Shown here piece after piece: positions 22,840-34,084 of a stretch of 64,000 nt of DNA. The DNA is taken from contig JADNRV010000183.1 in NCBI GenBank assembly GCA_015499995.1, positions 36,432 through 100,431 of the forward strand, in the 5' to 3' direction. Positions within the stretch are counted from its first letter, which is position 1, and every line of letters starts with the position of its first letter. This DNA is from Flammula alnicola. Its lineage: Eukaryota; Basidiomycota; Agaricomycetes; Agaricales; Strophariaceae. Under the pieces are notes generated by a model, which was not told the DNA's origin, made no database searches, and saw nothing but the letters and a program-made list of their open reading frames with translations. Position numbers and translations under genes: made by a program.

Positions 22840-24130
22840 GGTGAACGATTGAGATTCATAATTGTAATCTCCCTCCAAGGTGTCGCATTTCGATAATACT
22901 GATACCTGGGAGTGTCACCTGCAGGAGTGCGAAGTAAATTACAACTTGATATTGGCAACTGCAATCGGATCCACATTTTAAAATAAACGTTGATGATTGG
23001 AGTATAAAACCTTCCGTCGTCATCGTGAGATTTGCTTGTAATAAGCCTCATGGGAACATCATATCTAGAATTCCCATGTGATCCTTTTTTAATCATCGGT
23101 TACCATTCATTATTTTAAGTAGATGCGAGCAGGGTGTGTGGCGCCAGCGGCGGCAATTCTCTACTCGTTTGCTCGTCTATAAATAGATGCATATCGGCAA
23201 CGGCAATCGGGTCCACAGACGTTGATGTTTAGAAAAGCGTCATCGTGAGATTTGCTTGTAATAAGAGATTTTTGATCCGATCCCCCTCCAAGGTGTTGCA
23301 TTGTGATAATTCTGATCCCTGCGACTGTCACCCCCAGGAGTTCCAAGTAAATTACAACTTGCGTATAAATCGATGTGTATTGGCAACTGCAGTCGGATCC
23401 ACAATTTAAAATAGACGCTGATATAAAACCCTCCGATGTCATCGTGAGATTTGCTTGTAATAAGCCTCACAGGAATATCATCTCGACAATTGAAGTACCT
23501 ACCACGGCGCTCGAGGGCGCGGATATGCCAGGACGTCGGTTTTATTCCCTCGCCGCATAGGGGTTTGGTTTGACATTTTGGATGTGAATGACCAACCCGA
23601 GCTCACCGTTGACTTTTCTGTTGATGGAACCTGAGAAGCCTGACTTTATTATGTATGTGCAAGCTGTTTTTCTTCCCTACGTGCTGCGGCTGAATGAATG
23701 ATCGCAACATTGAAGTTGCAACATCTGACAAGCCCCTGTGGACGACTTAATCATGATAGCGCATCTCGGGGTTCCGTCTTAGTTTTAAACCACTGCCTTC
23801 ACGTTAGTTGCCCATGGCATGACAGCCTGTACACACGCCTTACACGAGTTCACGAATAGAAATACCTCCCCGTGGTCGTTCTATTCCGCTTGCTTATGTT
23901 CCCCTATCAAGCTATAAATCTGTACGTGGAATACTGATACCGCTTGGATTTGAGGACACGCAGACGCTGGTGCCTAAACGTTATCAGAAGGCCATTCATG
24001 ACAGATCTCGACAATACTGCAGGGCGCGCGTCAAACCTCAAATGTCAAAGGCTTATCCATCCATCCATCCATCCGGTCCTCCTTGTTCCCCATCTTCAAT
24101 CCCACTGTCGACATGCCGTCGTACATGAAC
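22840..24130 (-). repeat. Dispersed repeat R1, copy b (inverted relative to copy a)
   Basis: Reverse-complement match to 12267-13560 across essentially the whole element. It includes the same internal order of tandem-like blocks and the same agcggcggcaattctctactcgt junction. It lies between the FAD monooxygenase and the MFS transporter and probably separates their 5' flanks, since both are transcribed leftward. Confidence 0.85.
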
Positions 24131-24149
24131 CGAATAGGAAAGTCGCCGT

Positions 24150-24300
24150 GGCACGAGCGTGGCATGTGTGCAGGGCGGGTAGCGTGCACCTGCAGAGCAA
24201 GTGCGTGCATGCATGCATATTCCATTGGTATGCATGCATGAGCGAGGTAATTAGCAGAGGCGTGTCGAAGCGTGGCCAGCCCAGCAAGCGCAAGTGCACT
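24150..24300. repeat. CGTG/CATGCATG-rich tract, first cluster
   Basis: Dense short motifs: agcgtggcatg, agcgtgcacc, gtgcgtgcatgcatgcat, tatgcatgcatgagcg, ggcgtgtcg and agcgtggcc. A second cluster with the same vocabulary lies at 24715-24865. The tract begins right after the edge of R1 copy b. The function is not known. Confidence 0.6.
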
Positions 24301-24714
24301 GTACACAGGGCTCCCGATATTTTCTCACGCCCTCGTCCGTCACCGGAATCTATTTTTTTGACATTCCCCCTGAAGTTGGTATTCCTATACAGACCTTTGG
24401 ACACCGATAAACAGTTCGTGCACTGTTGCTCTGAGGTCAGCAATCAAAGTGGTCGGAGTTTCAACTCCCGGGAGTTTGCCGGACCATCATACGGCCAAGC
24501 GCTGTCGTCGATTTCAACATCCACATTGTGGTTATACCTTACAAGACAATTTAATATGGACACAGGAGAGCTCGAGAATATATGACCCAATTTTTTTCTC
24601 AAATTAATAGGACAAAATACTGACTAAATTTGTCTTTCCATAATGAACTATTGCATCTTAAAAGTCTTTTAAATATTTCTGTAATGATTCTTGACATGAG
24701 ATTTCATTAACGTG

Positions 24715-24865
24715 CATGAGCGTGATGGTCGCGTGCAAATGCGTGCCAGTTGCATGTAAGTGCGTGCTGGAGCGTGAGGCTAAGAAGCCAGTAGCATGCA
24801 TCTACGTGTCGCTGTGTGCCGAAGCGTGCGACCTTGCATGCATTCGGGTGCATCTGCGTGCATGA
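24715..24865. repeat. CGTG-phased tract, second cluster
   Basis: CGTG or CATG recurs at about 10-11 base spacing in the left part: gcgtgatggtcgcgtg, caaatgcgtg, ccagttgcatg, taagtgcgtg and ctggagcgtg. It continues more loosely to gcatctgcgtgcatgatg. Helical phasing of a short GC-rich core over ~60 bases is unusual for unique sequence. Confidence 0.6.
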
Positions 24866-25137
24866 TGTTGGATGGCGAAAGGTCCTCTCGAGAGAAGAAT
24901 TTGTTTTTATTTGGGAACTTTAAGAAGTTGTTCTGAATTAAAAAATTCGGGAGAAGTCTCAAGTCACGGTGTTTGTTCGGAAAGGTTTTTACCCTAATTT
25001 CGCGCCATATTGATTTTACACAATATCTCTTACATTCAGCTCTGTGTGATTTTCTTCCCTTTCTCTTCGTCTGTCACATTTCTCCTGACATCAATGCGGC
25101 CGTTCTTCATGCCCCTCTCCTCTTCTTGACGTTTTCG

Positions 25138-26939
25138 CTACTGTGCCACGCTTTTCCGAGATTCCACCCCTCCCTCGTAGCCAAACCAGGTATACTGTCC
25201 GCAATGAGGGCCGCGGATGAGAATGATGAACAGTTGGAATCCGTAAAGTCCCATTGAGAATGCAGCGGCCGCACGCCAACCGAAGTTCACGAAAATGTGG
25301 GTTCCAGCGGATGTTCCCATGACCTGGCCGAGGAAAATCTGAAAAATGTTTAATTAATGTGTTAATTCTCTAGAGACGTATTTCCGTATTTCTTACTGCA
25401 AGGATTGAAACGGCATTAATTCTGGAACGGGCGGAGACTGATATTCTGAAATGAAGAAATGGAACTTAAATCGATACTCAAGACGACCTGGACAGAATCA
25501 TACACACCCAAAAATTGCGGTGGTTAGCGAGACCTGAAGCATCTGACGAAAGACGTCGAGCCCAAATGCGCTAATAATGACAGCCGCAACATTGATACCA
25601 CCCGCTCCGGTTTGGACGGCCTGGAAAATTGAAAGCATGAAGATACACAGCAGCGTTGCGTACCAAGGTACAAGCTTGTCGACCACTTTCCCGCCAATAG
25701 GAGCCGTCGCTACGCCAGCGATTCCAACTAAACCGAAAAGACCGATACCCAATCTGGAATGGAAAATTAAGTACAATATTCCACCCTTCAAGTTTGCATG
25801 CAAGACGTACGTTGAGTAGTTGTAAGGCGGTCCACCGAGCAAGAAAGTCAAAGTAACCCAGAAGTTACTATAACAAGCGCTCGAGCCTATCAGGATGAGG
25901 CTGGCTTGGATGAGAATGGGTTCAGTGACCGCAAACTTGCCCATTGTCCACAGGATGTTAAAATACGTCAAGTTGATGTTCTTTGAAGGATAATCTGGAA
26001 GCATGACGTAGCTCCCGGTGAGCACCACCAATTGCACTCCGATTGCAAAGTAGTACACCACCCTCCAGGACACGAATTGTGCAATGACACCGGCCAATAC
26101 ACGAGCGACGAGAACTCCCAACAGAAGTCCAGACAGGACAATTGAAATCGCGGATGCCCTCCTGTTTACGGGGGCGAGATCCGCAGCTAGTGGTATAAGG
26201 ATCTGCGGGGTAACAGATACAACTCCAACGATGAACGATAAGGCTTCAAATACCACGAGATTCTTGGTCACAGCGAGTCCGACTGTCAATGATGTCGATA
26301 TCGCCACAGTAGAGAGAACAAGTGGTCTTCGGCGCAGAAGATCTCCAAGCGGAGAGATCAAAACCAATCCCACGGCATACCTGCTCTCATAAGGAACACG
26401 TACGCTCGTATAAAACAACTTTCACTCACCCGGCCTGAACGAGAGTCGGGATTCTAGCACGAAATAGAACGTTTATAAGAGGTACGGAATTTATACAGGA
26501 TTTTGACATACCGCGATACTTGGCTATGCGACACGTTAAATGACAGTGCTAGCTGGACTGACGAGGAAAGATTCTTAATTTATTTTATGAAAAACACAAT
26601 GGTCGACGAATTTACTTACGAAGCAAAGGCTGGCAATAGTACAAGTTCGCGACGACTGCAGGTAACAGATGGCTGAGACCCAGGCTGATATCCGTCATAG
26701 GGAAGTTTCGACTCACTGAATGTACTAGCAAAGGCGAATGCAATGTTTAGGAGTAGTCCAAAGTGTGGTGGTTTCGCTGGATTGTATCGCAAATGCGCAG
26801 GGATGGGTAGGAACCCAAAATCCTTTGTGAATTCGGGACCATCGTTCACGCTTTCTAATGTTACTGGCTCGGTCTTCGTGCCCGTTTGGGTTTTGGATTG
26901 GGTTACTATTGTCGTAGTAGGAGAGATTTTGTCGGTCAT
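25138..26939 (-). CDS. MFS transporter (464 aa, 8 exons)
   Basis: Complement of 26717..26939, 26620..26655, 26512..26557, 26430..26453, 25811..26380, 25508..25753, 25397..25445 and 25338 down to 25138, giving 464 aa. The first half has NLYYCQPLL, then IPTLVQAGYAVGLVLISPLG with DLLRRRPL, the family's loop 2-3 motif (G-x-L-x-D-R/L-x-GRR-like). ISIVLSGLLLGVLVARVLAG is the TM5-type antiporter stretch, and RINAVSIL and QVMGTSAGTHIF follow in the C-terminal half. The protein resembles AraJ-type/YdeR-like members annotated as general-substrate MFS transporters in agaricomycetes. It is a plasma-membrane exporter candidate for the product of the neighbouring biosynthetic genes. All joins keep frame. 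Confidence 0.88.
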
Positions 26940-26954
26940 GACGGTACTCAAGGC

Positions 26955-27330
26955 TACTGGAACCTGGTGAGAAGCCTGACTAGTATGATTTATGTTCAAG
27001 CCTTTTTGCTGTGTCGCGGGCTATGGCCGAATGGATGATCGACTCAGACCGCAGCATTGAAGTTTGACGTCTGACAAGCCACTGCGACGACTTGATCGTG
27101 ATAGCGCTTCTCGGGGTTCCGTATTTAATTTTAAACCACTGCCTTCACTGTAATTGCCCATGGGCTGACAGCTTGTACACACGCCGTACACGGGTTCACG
27201 AATAGAAGTAACTCACCGTGGTCGTTCTAATTCCGTATGCTTATGATCCCGTATCGAGAAATAAGATGTGTATGTGTGATACTACTTGGAATCGGAAAAC
27301 AGGCGGACATACTAGTGACTAAAAAAGATT
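26955..27330 (-). repeat. Dispersed repeat R1, copy d (partial, diverged)
   Basis: Matches the 23620-23990 part of copy b in the same orientation, with blocks such as gagaagcctgac, gcgcttctcggggttccgt, accactgccttca and gtacacacgcc. It has more substitutions than copies a-c, so it is probably older. It fills the space between the MFS start and the 3' end of P450-1. Its right edge (atcagaaggcc) runs into the last codons of that P450. Confidence 0.75.
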
Positions 27331-27333
27331 GGG

Positions 27334-29387
27334 CTAACCATCAGAAGGCCTTGATTCAAGCTGATTCATCCACTCTCTTCTGATAGTCCTCGAATGGGTG
27401 TCGGATCGAGGTCGTATCTCGACAGGAAAAGGCTCAGGTTCCCTGTGAAATTGACCACATGTAAGTCGCAAGCCTTTAAAATATGTACCTGACGTACGAG
27501 GTAATGCCAGAGGTGCATCGATCAGGGTCCACAGCCAACGGCTTTCCCGATTTGTCGAACACGGGACAGATATTAAATGCCCACAACAATCGTGTGATTC
27601 CGATCCAAACAGAGCGCGAGCCGAGGTATCGACCTGGGCAAATACTAAGAGAAGGGATGCATTGATCAGTTACCCATGCCAGGTTGATGTGAAATATATC
27701 CTAACCGTCTACCGAACCCAAATGCGTAATGACCTTCGGTCAATGTATCGGTCCTTCCGTGACCATTTTCTTCGAGGAATCTATTAGGATTGAATTCCAG
27801 GGGATTGGGAAAGATAGCCGGGTTGTGCTGCGAATATGTCAGGTTTTAAGGGAGTGGTCTTCGCCAAACAACTGACCTGCATGGACCATATGCAAGGAAT
27901 AACCATTGTATGTGCTTTAATCTGCCAATTTCGTTACGATCACGGCTGCAAATAATTTGATAAATAACAATCAAATACCTTAAAGCCTTTGTACTCGTCG
28001 TCGTGGTCCGAGTAATGTGGAAATCCTCCTGGAGCCGCCGGCATCCATCGGAACACTTCCTTTGTCAATGCAGCAGTGTATGGAAGTGCGTCCAAATCCT
28101 GGAACGAGGGCATCATTTCTCCATCAGATCCCACTACAGCATCAATCTCTGCCTGGGCTTTGCGCATAGTCTCGGGATATAGGATCATAGCCATAAGAAA
28201 CCAAAGGAAGGAAGCTGCGGTGGTCCCTGTGCCGGCTTCAAAAGCTGATCCTGCGACTAGTTATTTTTCGTTAGAGGCATGCTTGTGAGCTTGGCGAGGT
28301 CAGCTTACCATATGAAATTGTTACAAGATCAAGATCGAGCTGAGCTTGTTGTTCCCAAAGTCGCGCAGAGAAACATTCAAGGTCTGGTTCTCCGCCTTCC
28401 ATCCTTTTTTTGACTTCAAGGACAAGTCGAGTGTATAACTTGTTTTTGATTAGTCACCAATTTAACCAGAACCAAAAAAGATCTTACTTTCATTTCCTTC
28501 TCGTGCTTCTTGGTTGCCGCCGCTCGCCAGGGGGCGAGAAAAGAGGGAAGAATCTTATCAAGGACAGGGAAAGTATCGACCAGATGGGCACCGGGGTAGC
28601 AATCCGCAATGAAACCGTCGAGAATATCAAGCACAGAAACGAGATCTTCATCATCGTCAGGAAGGCGTCGGCCATAGCTCAATGTGAATACAAGCGATGC
28701 AGCATAACGCTTCGTATTCATGTTTGACTCCTCTGGATGGGTGAGCATGTCGAATAGCAGTTTCGAGGACTCAACCTCCTGCATACGCTCGTATGAACCA
28801 ATCACTGTGAAACGTATTAAGTTGGCGTTTCATTGTAGGCGCAGGCATCATACTTCTGGGTTGCAGCATTTGATAAAACGCGGCACGCTGCCTCTTCAGT
28901 TCAGGGCCATAGGGAAGGAGAACAAGTCGCTTATTATGCGACTGGTACTGTCCAGCATAAACCAGTTGTTTTCTGGACGAATAATTATTTGATCTTCGTG
29001 CAAGCTAGATGAATTCATGGGATATCTTCGTGATTTTTCGTAAAAATAGCAAAGCTTACAAGTTCTTCCGCGTCAACAGGATGATTAAGGACAAGTATAT
29101 CGTCACCTGCTAGGGATAATCTGACCAAAGGCCCTTTCGAAAAAAACAACTAATCAATCATTTGGTCTCGAACATAGGAGAGGATTCTTACCATATTGTA
29201 GACCGAGCTTTTCGAAGTATTTCCATATCTTGGTGGACGGCACTTGGAATGTATGTCCCACCAAAGGACGAGGGGGAGGACCTGGGGCATATATAGTGTT
29301 TTTAGAAGAGATGTAGCCAATTCGATATCCGAAGTAGGCGACAACGCAGAGCAGCGAGGATAAAAGGATGATCTCCATCGAGGACAT
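27334..29387 (-). CDS. Cytochrome P450 monooxygenase 1 (520 aa, 10 exons)
   Basis: Complement of 29192..29387, 29060..29133, 28854..29004, 28488..28804, 28309..28438, 27979..28250, 27877..27921, 27706..27827, 27498..27644 and 27334..27442, giving 520 aa. An N-terminal membrane anchor (IILLSSLLCVVAYFGYRIGY) precedes the Pro-rich hinge APGPPPRPLVG. The I-helix is AGTGTT (~295-300), the K-helix ExxR is E354-VF-R357, and the heme-binding loop is FGFGRRICPGR with the ligand Cys at ~438. It resembles the O-methylsterigmatocystin-oxidoreductase-like P450s common in agaricomycetes. It is an ER enzyme catalysing hydroxylation, epoxidation or ring closure of an unknown substrate, and it shares a 511-bp divergent promoter with P450-2. 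The last ~10 codons lie in or next to repeat R1 copy d. Confidence 0.92.
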
Positions 29388-29898
29388 CTCTCTGTTTAGA
29401 ATTTTTTTAGAAAGGCTGCCGTCGGAATATAAGAGAGTAGTAAAGAAAAGCATCGAAGTGGGAGCGCCGGCAGACAACTATCGAAGGTTGACATCGAACT
29501 TTCAGAGCGCTTTATTCTGAGCCGATCATCAGAAGCAAGCGATCTGATAGTCGCAAAGTCGTAAAGCTCTAACAAAAAAGACAACAGTCCCAGGGTAAGG
29601 CACTCGATTTGGAATTCAGATATATCGCGATGTCATCGTAGGAAATTCGAAAGATGTCTAAATCGTGTGTGTGTGTGAACAAGCCCAGGATAGCGAGGAC
29701 GAAGATGCGAGAGACTCTGTCTCTGTTTGGCAATTACTGCCGGCTGACAGCCGAGGGTTCACAGTTCCAGATCTTGTAGCAGCGCCCGAAGGGAACGTTA
29801 CCACTTACAAGCGCCAACTGGCTGGTAACAATATAAGAAAGTGTCGTTAGGTTTTTTTCTACCCAAAAATATTCTTCCCCGTACACACCACGAATGAA
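29388..29898. promoter_or_regulatory. Divergent promoter of the two P450 genes, with CGG-N7-CCG site
   Basis: The 511 bases between the two start codons must hold both promoters. It contains a short GT dinucleotide run near 29665 and the inverted motif cggctgacagccg at 29741-29753, an exact 5-bp inverted repeat with CGG-N7-CCG spacing. Sharing one control region would favour co-expression of the two P450s. Confidence 0.5.
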
Positions 29899-32251
29899 AT
29901 GGAATATGCTCAACTTTCCGCTCTTGAGTTCCTATTTGGAATTCTCTTGATGTCCCTTGCGGTATCAGTGCTTATGAAAAAGCAAAAAAAGCATCTCCCC
30001 GGGCCTCCAGGCTTGCCATTAATCGGTATTTCGTAACTTAATTTATCTGGAATTCAGCGTACTGAACACCTAACACCAGGGAATACTCATCAAGCTCCAA
30101 GGCCCTTCTCCTGGAAGTGGTATGAAACCCTTCGCAACCAGTATGGTGGGTTGGTCCTACAACGTCATGCACATCAAGCTTTTCGAACGATGTCGCAGGA
30201 AAGATATTTCGCCTGCGGGTACTCAATGATAACTTCGTTATAATAAACGATCCAAAAATTGCTGAGGAGCTCGTATGTGACTTCCCCATTTTGTGCTGTC
30301 AATTGACTTACTTTACATATTGCCCCACAAGCTTGGCCGACGATCACTTAACTATTCTTCTCGAAAGTTCCTGGCTCATGCAGGGTATTACCGCTCAGGA
30401 AATAGACGAATGATTTTAATGCCCTACGGAAATGAATTCAGAATGCAACGAGTTGGGATGAACTTACTCTACCGTCCAGAAGGTTAGATTCTTAAGAATC
30501 ACCGTATCATTAATGAGTTAATCTCAATGATGACATAGGGATAGCGTCGAACCGAGTCCGGCAAGGACATCAAGCTACGAAGCTTGTCATGGACATGCTT
30601 ACCTCCCCCGAGAGCCATGCAAAACATCTCAAGCAATACTCTGGAGGGATCGCTCTTGGTATTGCTTTCGGGATGTCGTTAGAGGCTGCAGAGCAAGAAA
30701 CGCCTAATCTAATTAATAACACCGCCAGTCTCGGAAATGATGTATGTGGTCTTCTGTTATTTTTCATCGGGCAATAATTTACACATCCTGGAGTTGATGC
30801 CGGGAGCACATCTAGTCCAGTAAGTATAATCAGCAACGATCCCATTGCATGGTCCTTGACGTTTAGCAGCATCTTTCCTATCCTGGAAAAGCTCCCTGAT
30901 TGGATGGCACCTTGGAGATTACAAGCGAAAATCAGCCATGAACATGAAACTGCGCTCTTTGAACGATTCGCCGCCCATTCCAGAGTGCAGAATCTAGATT
31001 TCCAGACAAAATCCCTTGTCGCTCAGCTGTGGGAAACTCAGGACGAGCTTGGGTTAGACGATAAAGCAATCATCTATGTGCGTAATTATATCCCCCATAT
31101 TTACCACGATTCCTAAATGCCGTAATATTGTACGTGATTCAGACTGGTGGGGTAGTCGGAGAGGCCGGGTGAGTACAGTATACATTCGCTAATACTCGTA
31201 AAAGATATGCTACTTATCGAGGAATATCTAGAACGAACACAACGGCGTGCTCACTCCACTGCTTCCTTCTCGCAATGATTATCAGACCTGATGTACTCAA
31301 GACGGCCCAGGAAGAACTTGATCGAGTAATTGGCGAAAGGCTTCCTACGTTCTCCGATTTCTACGACCTGCCGTACATCTACGCCGTCACGAAAGAGATA
31401 TTGAGATGGATTCCGGTAGGATTCTTTTTACAAAAATTATAGATCAAGCTTGACAGTTTCGAATTTCATAGGTCACCCCCTTGTCCTTCCCGCACTTGGC
31501 GTCCGAAGATGACGAGTACAACGGATTTTACGTGAGTCTCAGGTGCTAAATGCCCGATTTCATGAAATTTTCTAAACACTTTACGATGCCAATAGATCCC
31601 CAAAAACAGTCAAGTCGTAGTAAGACGTTTCTGCCCATGGTTTTTAGCAAAGATTGAAATACGAATAGGCGTCGATTTGGAATATGCATCGAGACCCAGC
31701 AAATTTCTCCAACCCCGCTATTTTCGACCCTTTACGATGGTACAACCCCACAGAGGATGAAAAGGTTCGCCAGGACGCTTCCATGCTTGATGGAATCTGG
31801 ACATTTGGGTACGTCATTACCCGCTCGCGCGATCAGCGTTTAGAATGACGATCTTCATAAATGATAGGTTTGGACGAAGGTCCCAAGCTTTCTCCGCCTC
31901 CCTACATTCAATGTTGATATGATCCTTTTTCATCAGGATATGTCCCGGAAGGCGTCTCGCTGTGGACTCCATCTGGATCGCCGTTGCACATCTACTGTGG
32001 GCATTTGACATCACGCCCAAAGACCCCATTGGCACGGCAAGCCTTTCGACAGAGGATATTGATGCTCATCTGATGTGGAGAGATTCGGTGAACATGTGAG
32101 TGTCAGGGGCGTACATTGTGTCGATATTCCCAATGCTGATGTGAACATCAACTGAAGCGAACCACGCGAGGTGAACGCCATTATCACCCCTCGATCAACA
32201 GAGAAGAAGAACGTCATCGAGGAGGCATGGAGAGATGTCCAGTTTCAGTAA
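29899..32251 (+). CDS. Cytochrome P450 monooxygenase 2 (518 aa, 15 exons)
   Basis: Exons 29899..30025, 30080..30145, 30199..30272, 30332..30482, 30539..30741, 30794..30819, 30867..31077, 31143..31168, 31232..31415, 31472..31531, 31596..31619, 31669..31808, 31868..31879, 31937..32095 and 32158..32251 give 518 aa. The anchor FLFGILLMSLAVSVLM precedes the hinge LPGPPGLPLIG. The I-helix region is AGTNTT (~294-299), ExxR is E350-IL-R353, and the heme loop FGFGRRICPGR has Cys at ~437. Exon 13 is only 12 nt and encodes part of the heme loop, so naive gene finders may truncate this protein. It is related to P450-1 (same family-level landmarks such as SFPHLASEDDEYNGF against GFPHYSDHDDEYKGF), suggesting an old duplication followed by divergence. 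Confidence 0.92.
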
Positions 32252-32636
32252 ACGATTGGTTGGCTTCCCTACTAGTGACATGCTTCTTAAGTATTGCATT
32301 TCACACAAGTGTCGTTGGCAGCTGGGCTCAGGTCAATGTTTGAAATGAAAATCATGGCTCTCGGATGCTTGTCCAAGTGATGGGGTCCTCGCTGCCTACT
32401 GCTCGCTATTCCTGTGCGTAGACCACGGAGTAGGAATTTGCGCTTCTCAGGCGACCAAATTAGGACGGATAATGATTTCTGTGTTCGTGCGCAATTCTTA
32501 GAAGTTATCTCCACGGAGATCTTCGTTTGGCGAAAGTTATTTTAGACGGAGGACATGATGAATTACTCGTTAAGACCCATATAAGCCAACGTTTCTCTCC
32601 TCGGCATCATCCACATTCATCTTCCAACTATCATCG

Positions 32637-33447
32637 ATGTCGACTGGAACCGACTCCGAAGATCTTTATGACCTGATACCCATCCCCAATGCCCCAGTCC
32701 ACTTCAGCATTGATGACGGAAACATGGCGCAATGGCTGTTCCTCGACATGTCTCTGGCGCACAACCTGATTATCCGAGGAATCAACTCGATGTGGAAAAA
32801 CGCGCTCTCGGTAAAATCTGACGACGTCGGCGCGTTTTCCGGATATGCGCTCTCCTGTCTCCAGTTTGTACACGCCCACCACCACGGAGAGGAACATGTT
32901 GTGTTCCCGCGATTGCAAGCAAAGCTGGATATGGGACACAATATCGAGCAGCACGAGGCTTTTCAGGAGCCTATGCGCGCACTCGAAGACTATATGACGA
33001 GGGTTAATAAAGGGTTGGAAGAGTACGACGGTGAGCGGACCAGAGAGATCGTTAAAGCGTTTGGGGATCCTATGGTTGAACATCTTAGGGATGAGGTAGA
33101 GGTTATGTCTTCGGAGATTGTGTGGGCTGCTCACACCCGCATTGTGCGACAGATAACCACCCTTACCCCGGAAAAACTCAGTGTATTCACTAATGAGGAG
33201 CTTTCGGAGACTGCAAAAGGTAGGTTACTCAATTGCTTCAAATATTTTAAACGAAACTTACCGGTCTGATTTTAAAGCGTTTCAAGAGCACATCAAGCAG
33301 CTGGGCGGTTTTTTCACGCTTTTCCCATTTGCGTTGATGGCGCACGACCAGCGCGACGCTCCTGAATGGGTACGTGAAAAAGTGACAGACGATCGAGACC
33401 TCTGGCTGAAGCTGAAATTCTGTAGCCTCCGGCTCCAGCACCAGTGA
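32637..33447 (+). CDS. Hemerythrin-like (HHE domain) protein (250 aa)
   Basis: Exons 32637..33219 and 33278..33447 give 250 aa. Metal-binding-type residues of the four-helix HHE fold are present: H42 in SLAHNLIIRG, H79-AHHHGEEH-87 with E85/E86, and H101/H106 in GHNIEQHEAF. Fungal hemerythrin-like proteins of this size are cytosolic or nuclear, and their roles (iron/oxygen or nitric-oxide sensing, cation binding) are mostly undetermined. Many basidiomycete genomes carry several. It follows P450-2 on the same strand at ~390 bp and could be co-regulated with it, but such genes also occur outside metabolite clusters. Confidence 0.85.
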
Positions 33448-33881
33448 AATGGTTTGCAACTAATATAGGGTACTTTGTCAATAGAAGGTCAGTGAGACGA
33501 GGAGCGTACCCGAAATCGTTGTTAAACTGCTTTGGGCGCCCGATTTTAGTTACTGGAAATTCTCTCCCTACACGCGATCAGGGGATCCTCAAACGTACAC
33601 AAAATAACCTGAAATGTAGGAGTCGGCGTAAGTAGTGTATGTACACATACAAGTTCCTGTTAATATGCAAGACTCTGAAGTCGATGCTCGAACCCCGCCG
33701 ATTTTACGCCAATTTACCATGGTATAGACGGAACTACCATGTTACATTCCTTACAGACCTACACTAAGCCTCCTATAGTCGCGCCAACGGTGTTGACAAT
33801 GTGAGCTATTCTCGCACGAGATCAGATTTGTGTGAAAGCGGACTTTAAATTATACAACGAACAACGACTGCGATCGCGCAC
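33448..33881. other. Intergenic, no gene seen
   Basis: Spacer between the hemerythrin-like gene and the MITE-like element, with no coherent coding signal. Confidence 0.4.
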
Positions 33882-34067
33882 TGCCGTGGCCGGATTATTT
33901 TGACGGGGGGTCAAAATGTGACGGCAGATTGTTAGGATTTTGGATGCATTTTGCCAGCAGATTTTGCTTTCACTTAAGGTGGAACACATGACTGCAAAAT
34001 GTGATGGCAAAATTCAACCAACTTGCCGCGCATTTTGACCCCCCGGCAAAATAGTCCGGCCACGGCA
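33882..34067. mobile_element. MITE-like element, 186 bp with ~40-bp terminal inverted repeats
   Basis: The left end begins tgccgtggccgga. The reverse complement of the right end begins the same way, and the match continues through a ttattttg/cggggggtcaaaatg block with only a few differences. The interior is AT-rich with repeated ttttgc/gcaaaa words and has no coding capacity. I cannot see an obvious target-site duplication. The size and structure fit a non-autonomous DNA transposon. Confidence 0.7.
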
Positions 34068-34084
34068 AGGCGTGAGTTCAAAAT

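Noticed and set aside
29899..32251. P450-2 as a pseudogene because its frames look broken
   Set aside because: Fifteen exons with GT/AG introns restore every P450 motif in one frame, so the breaks are introns.
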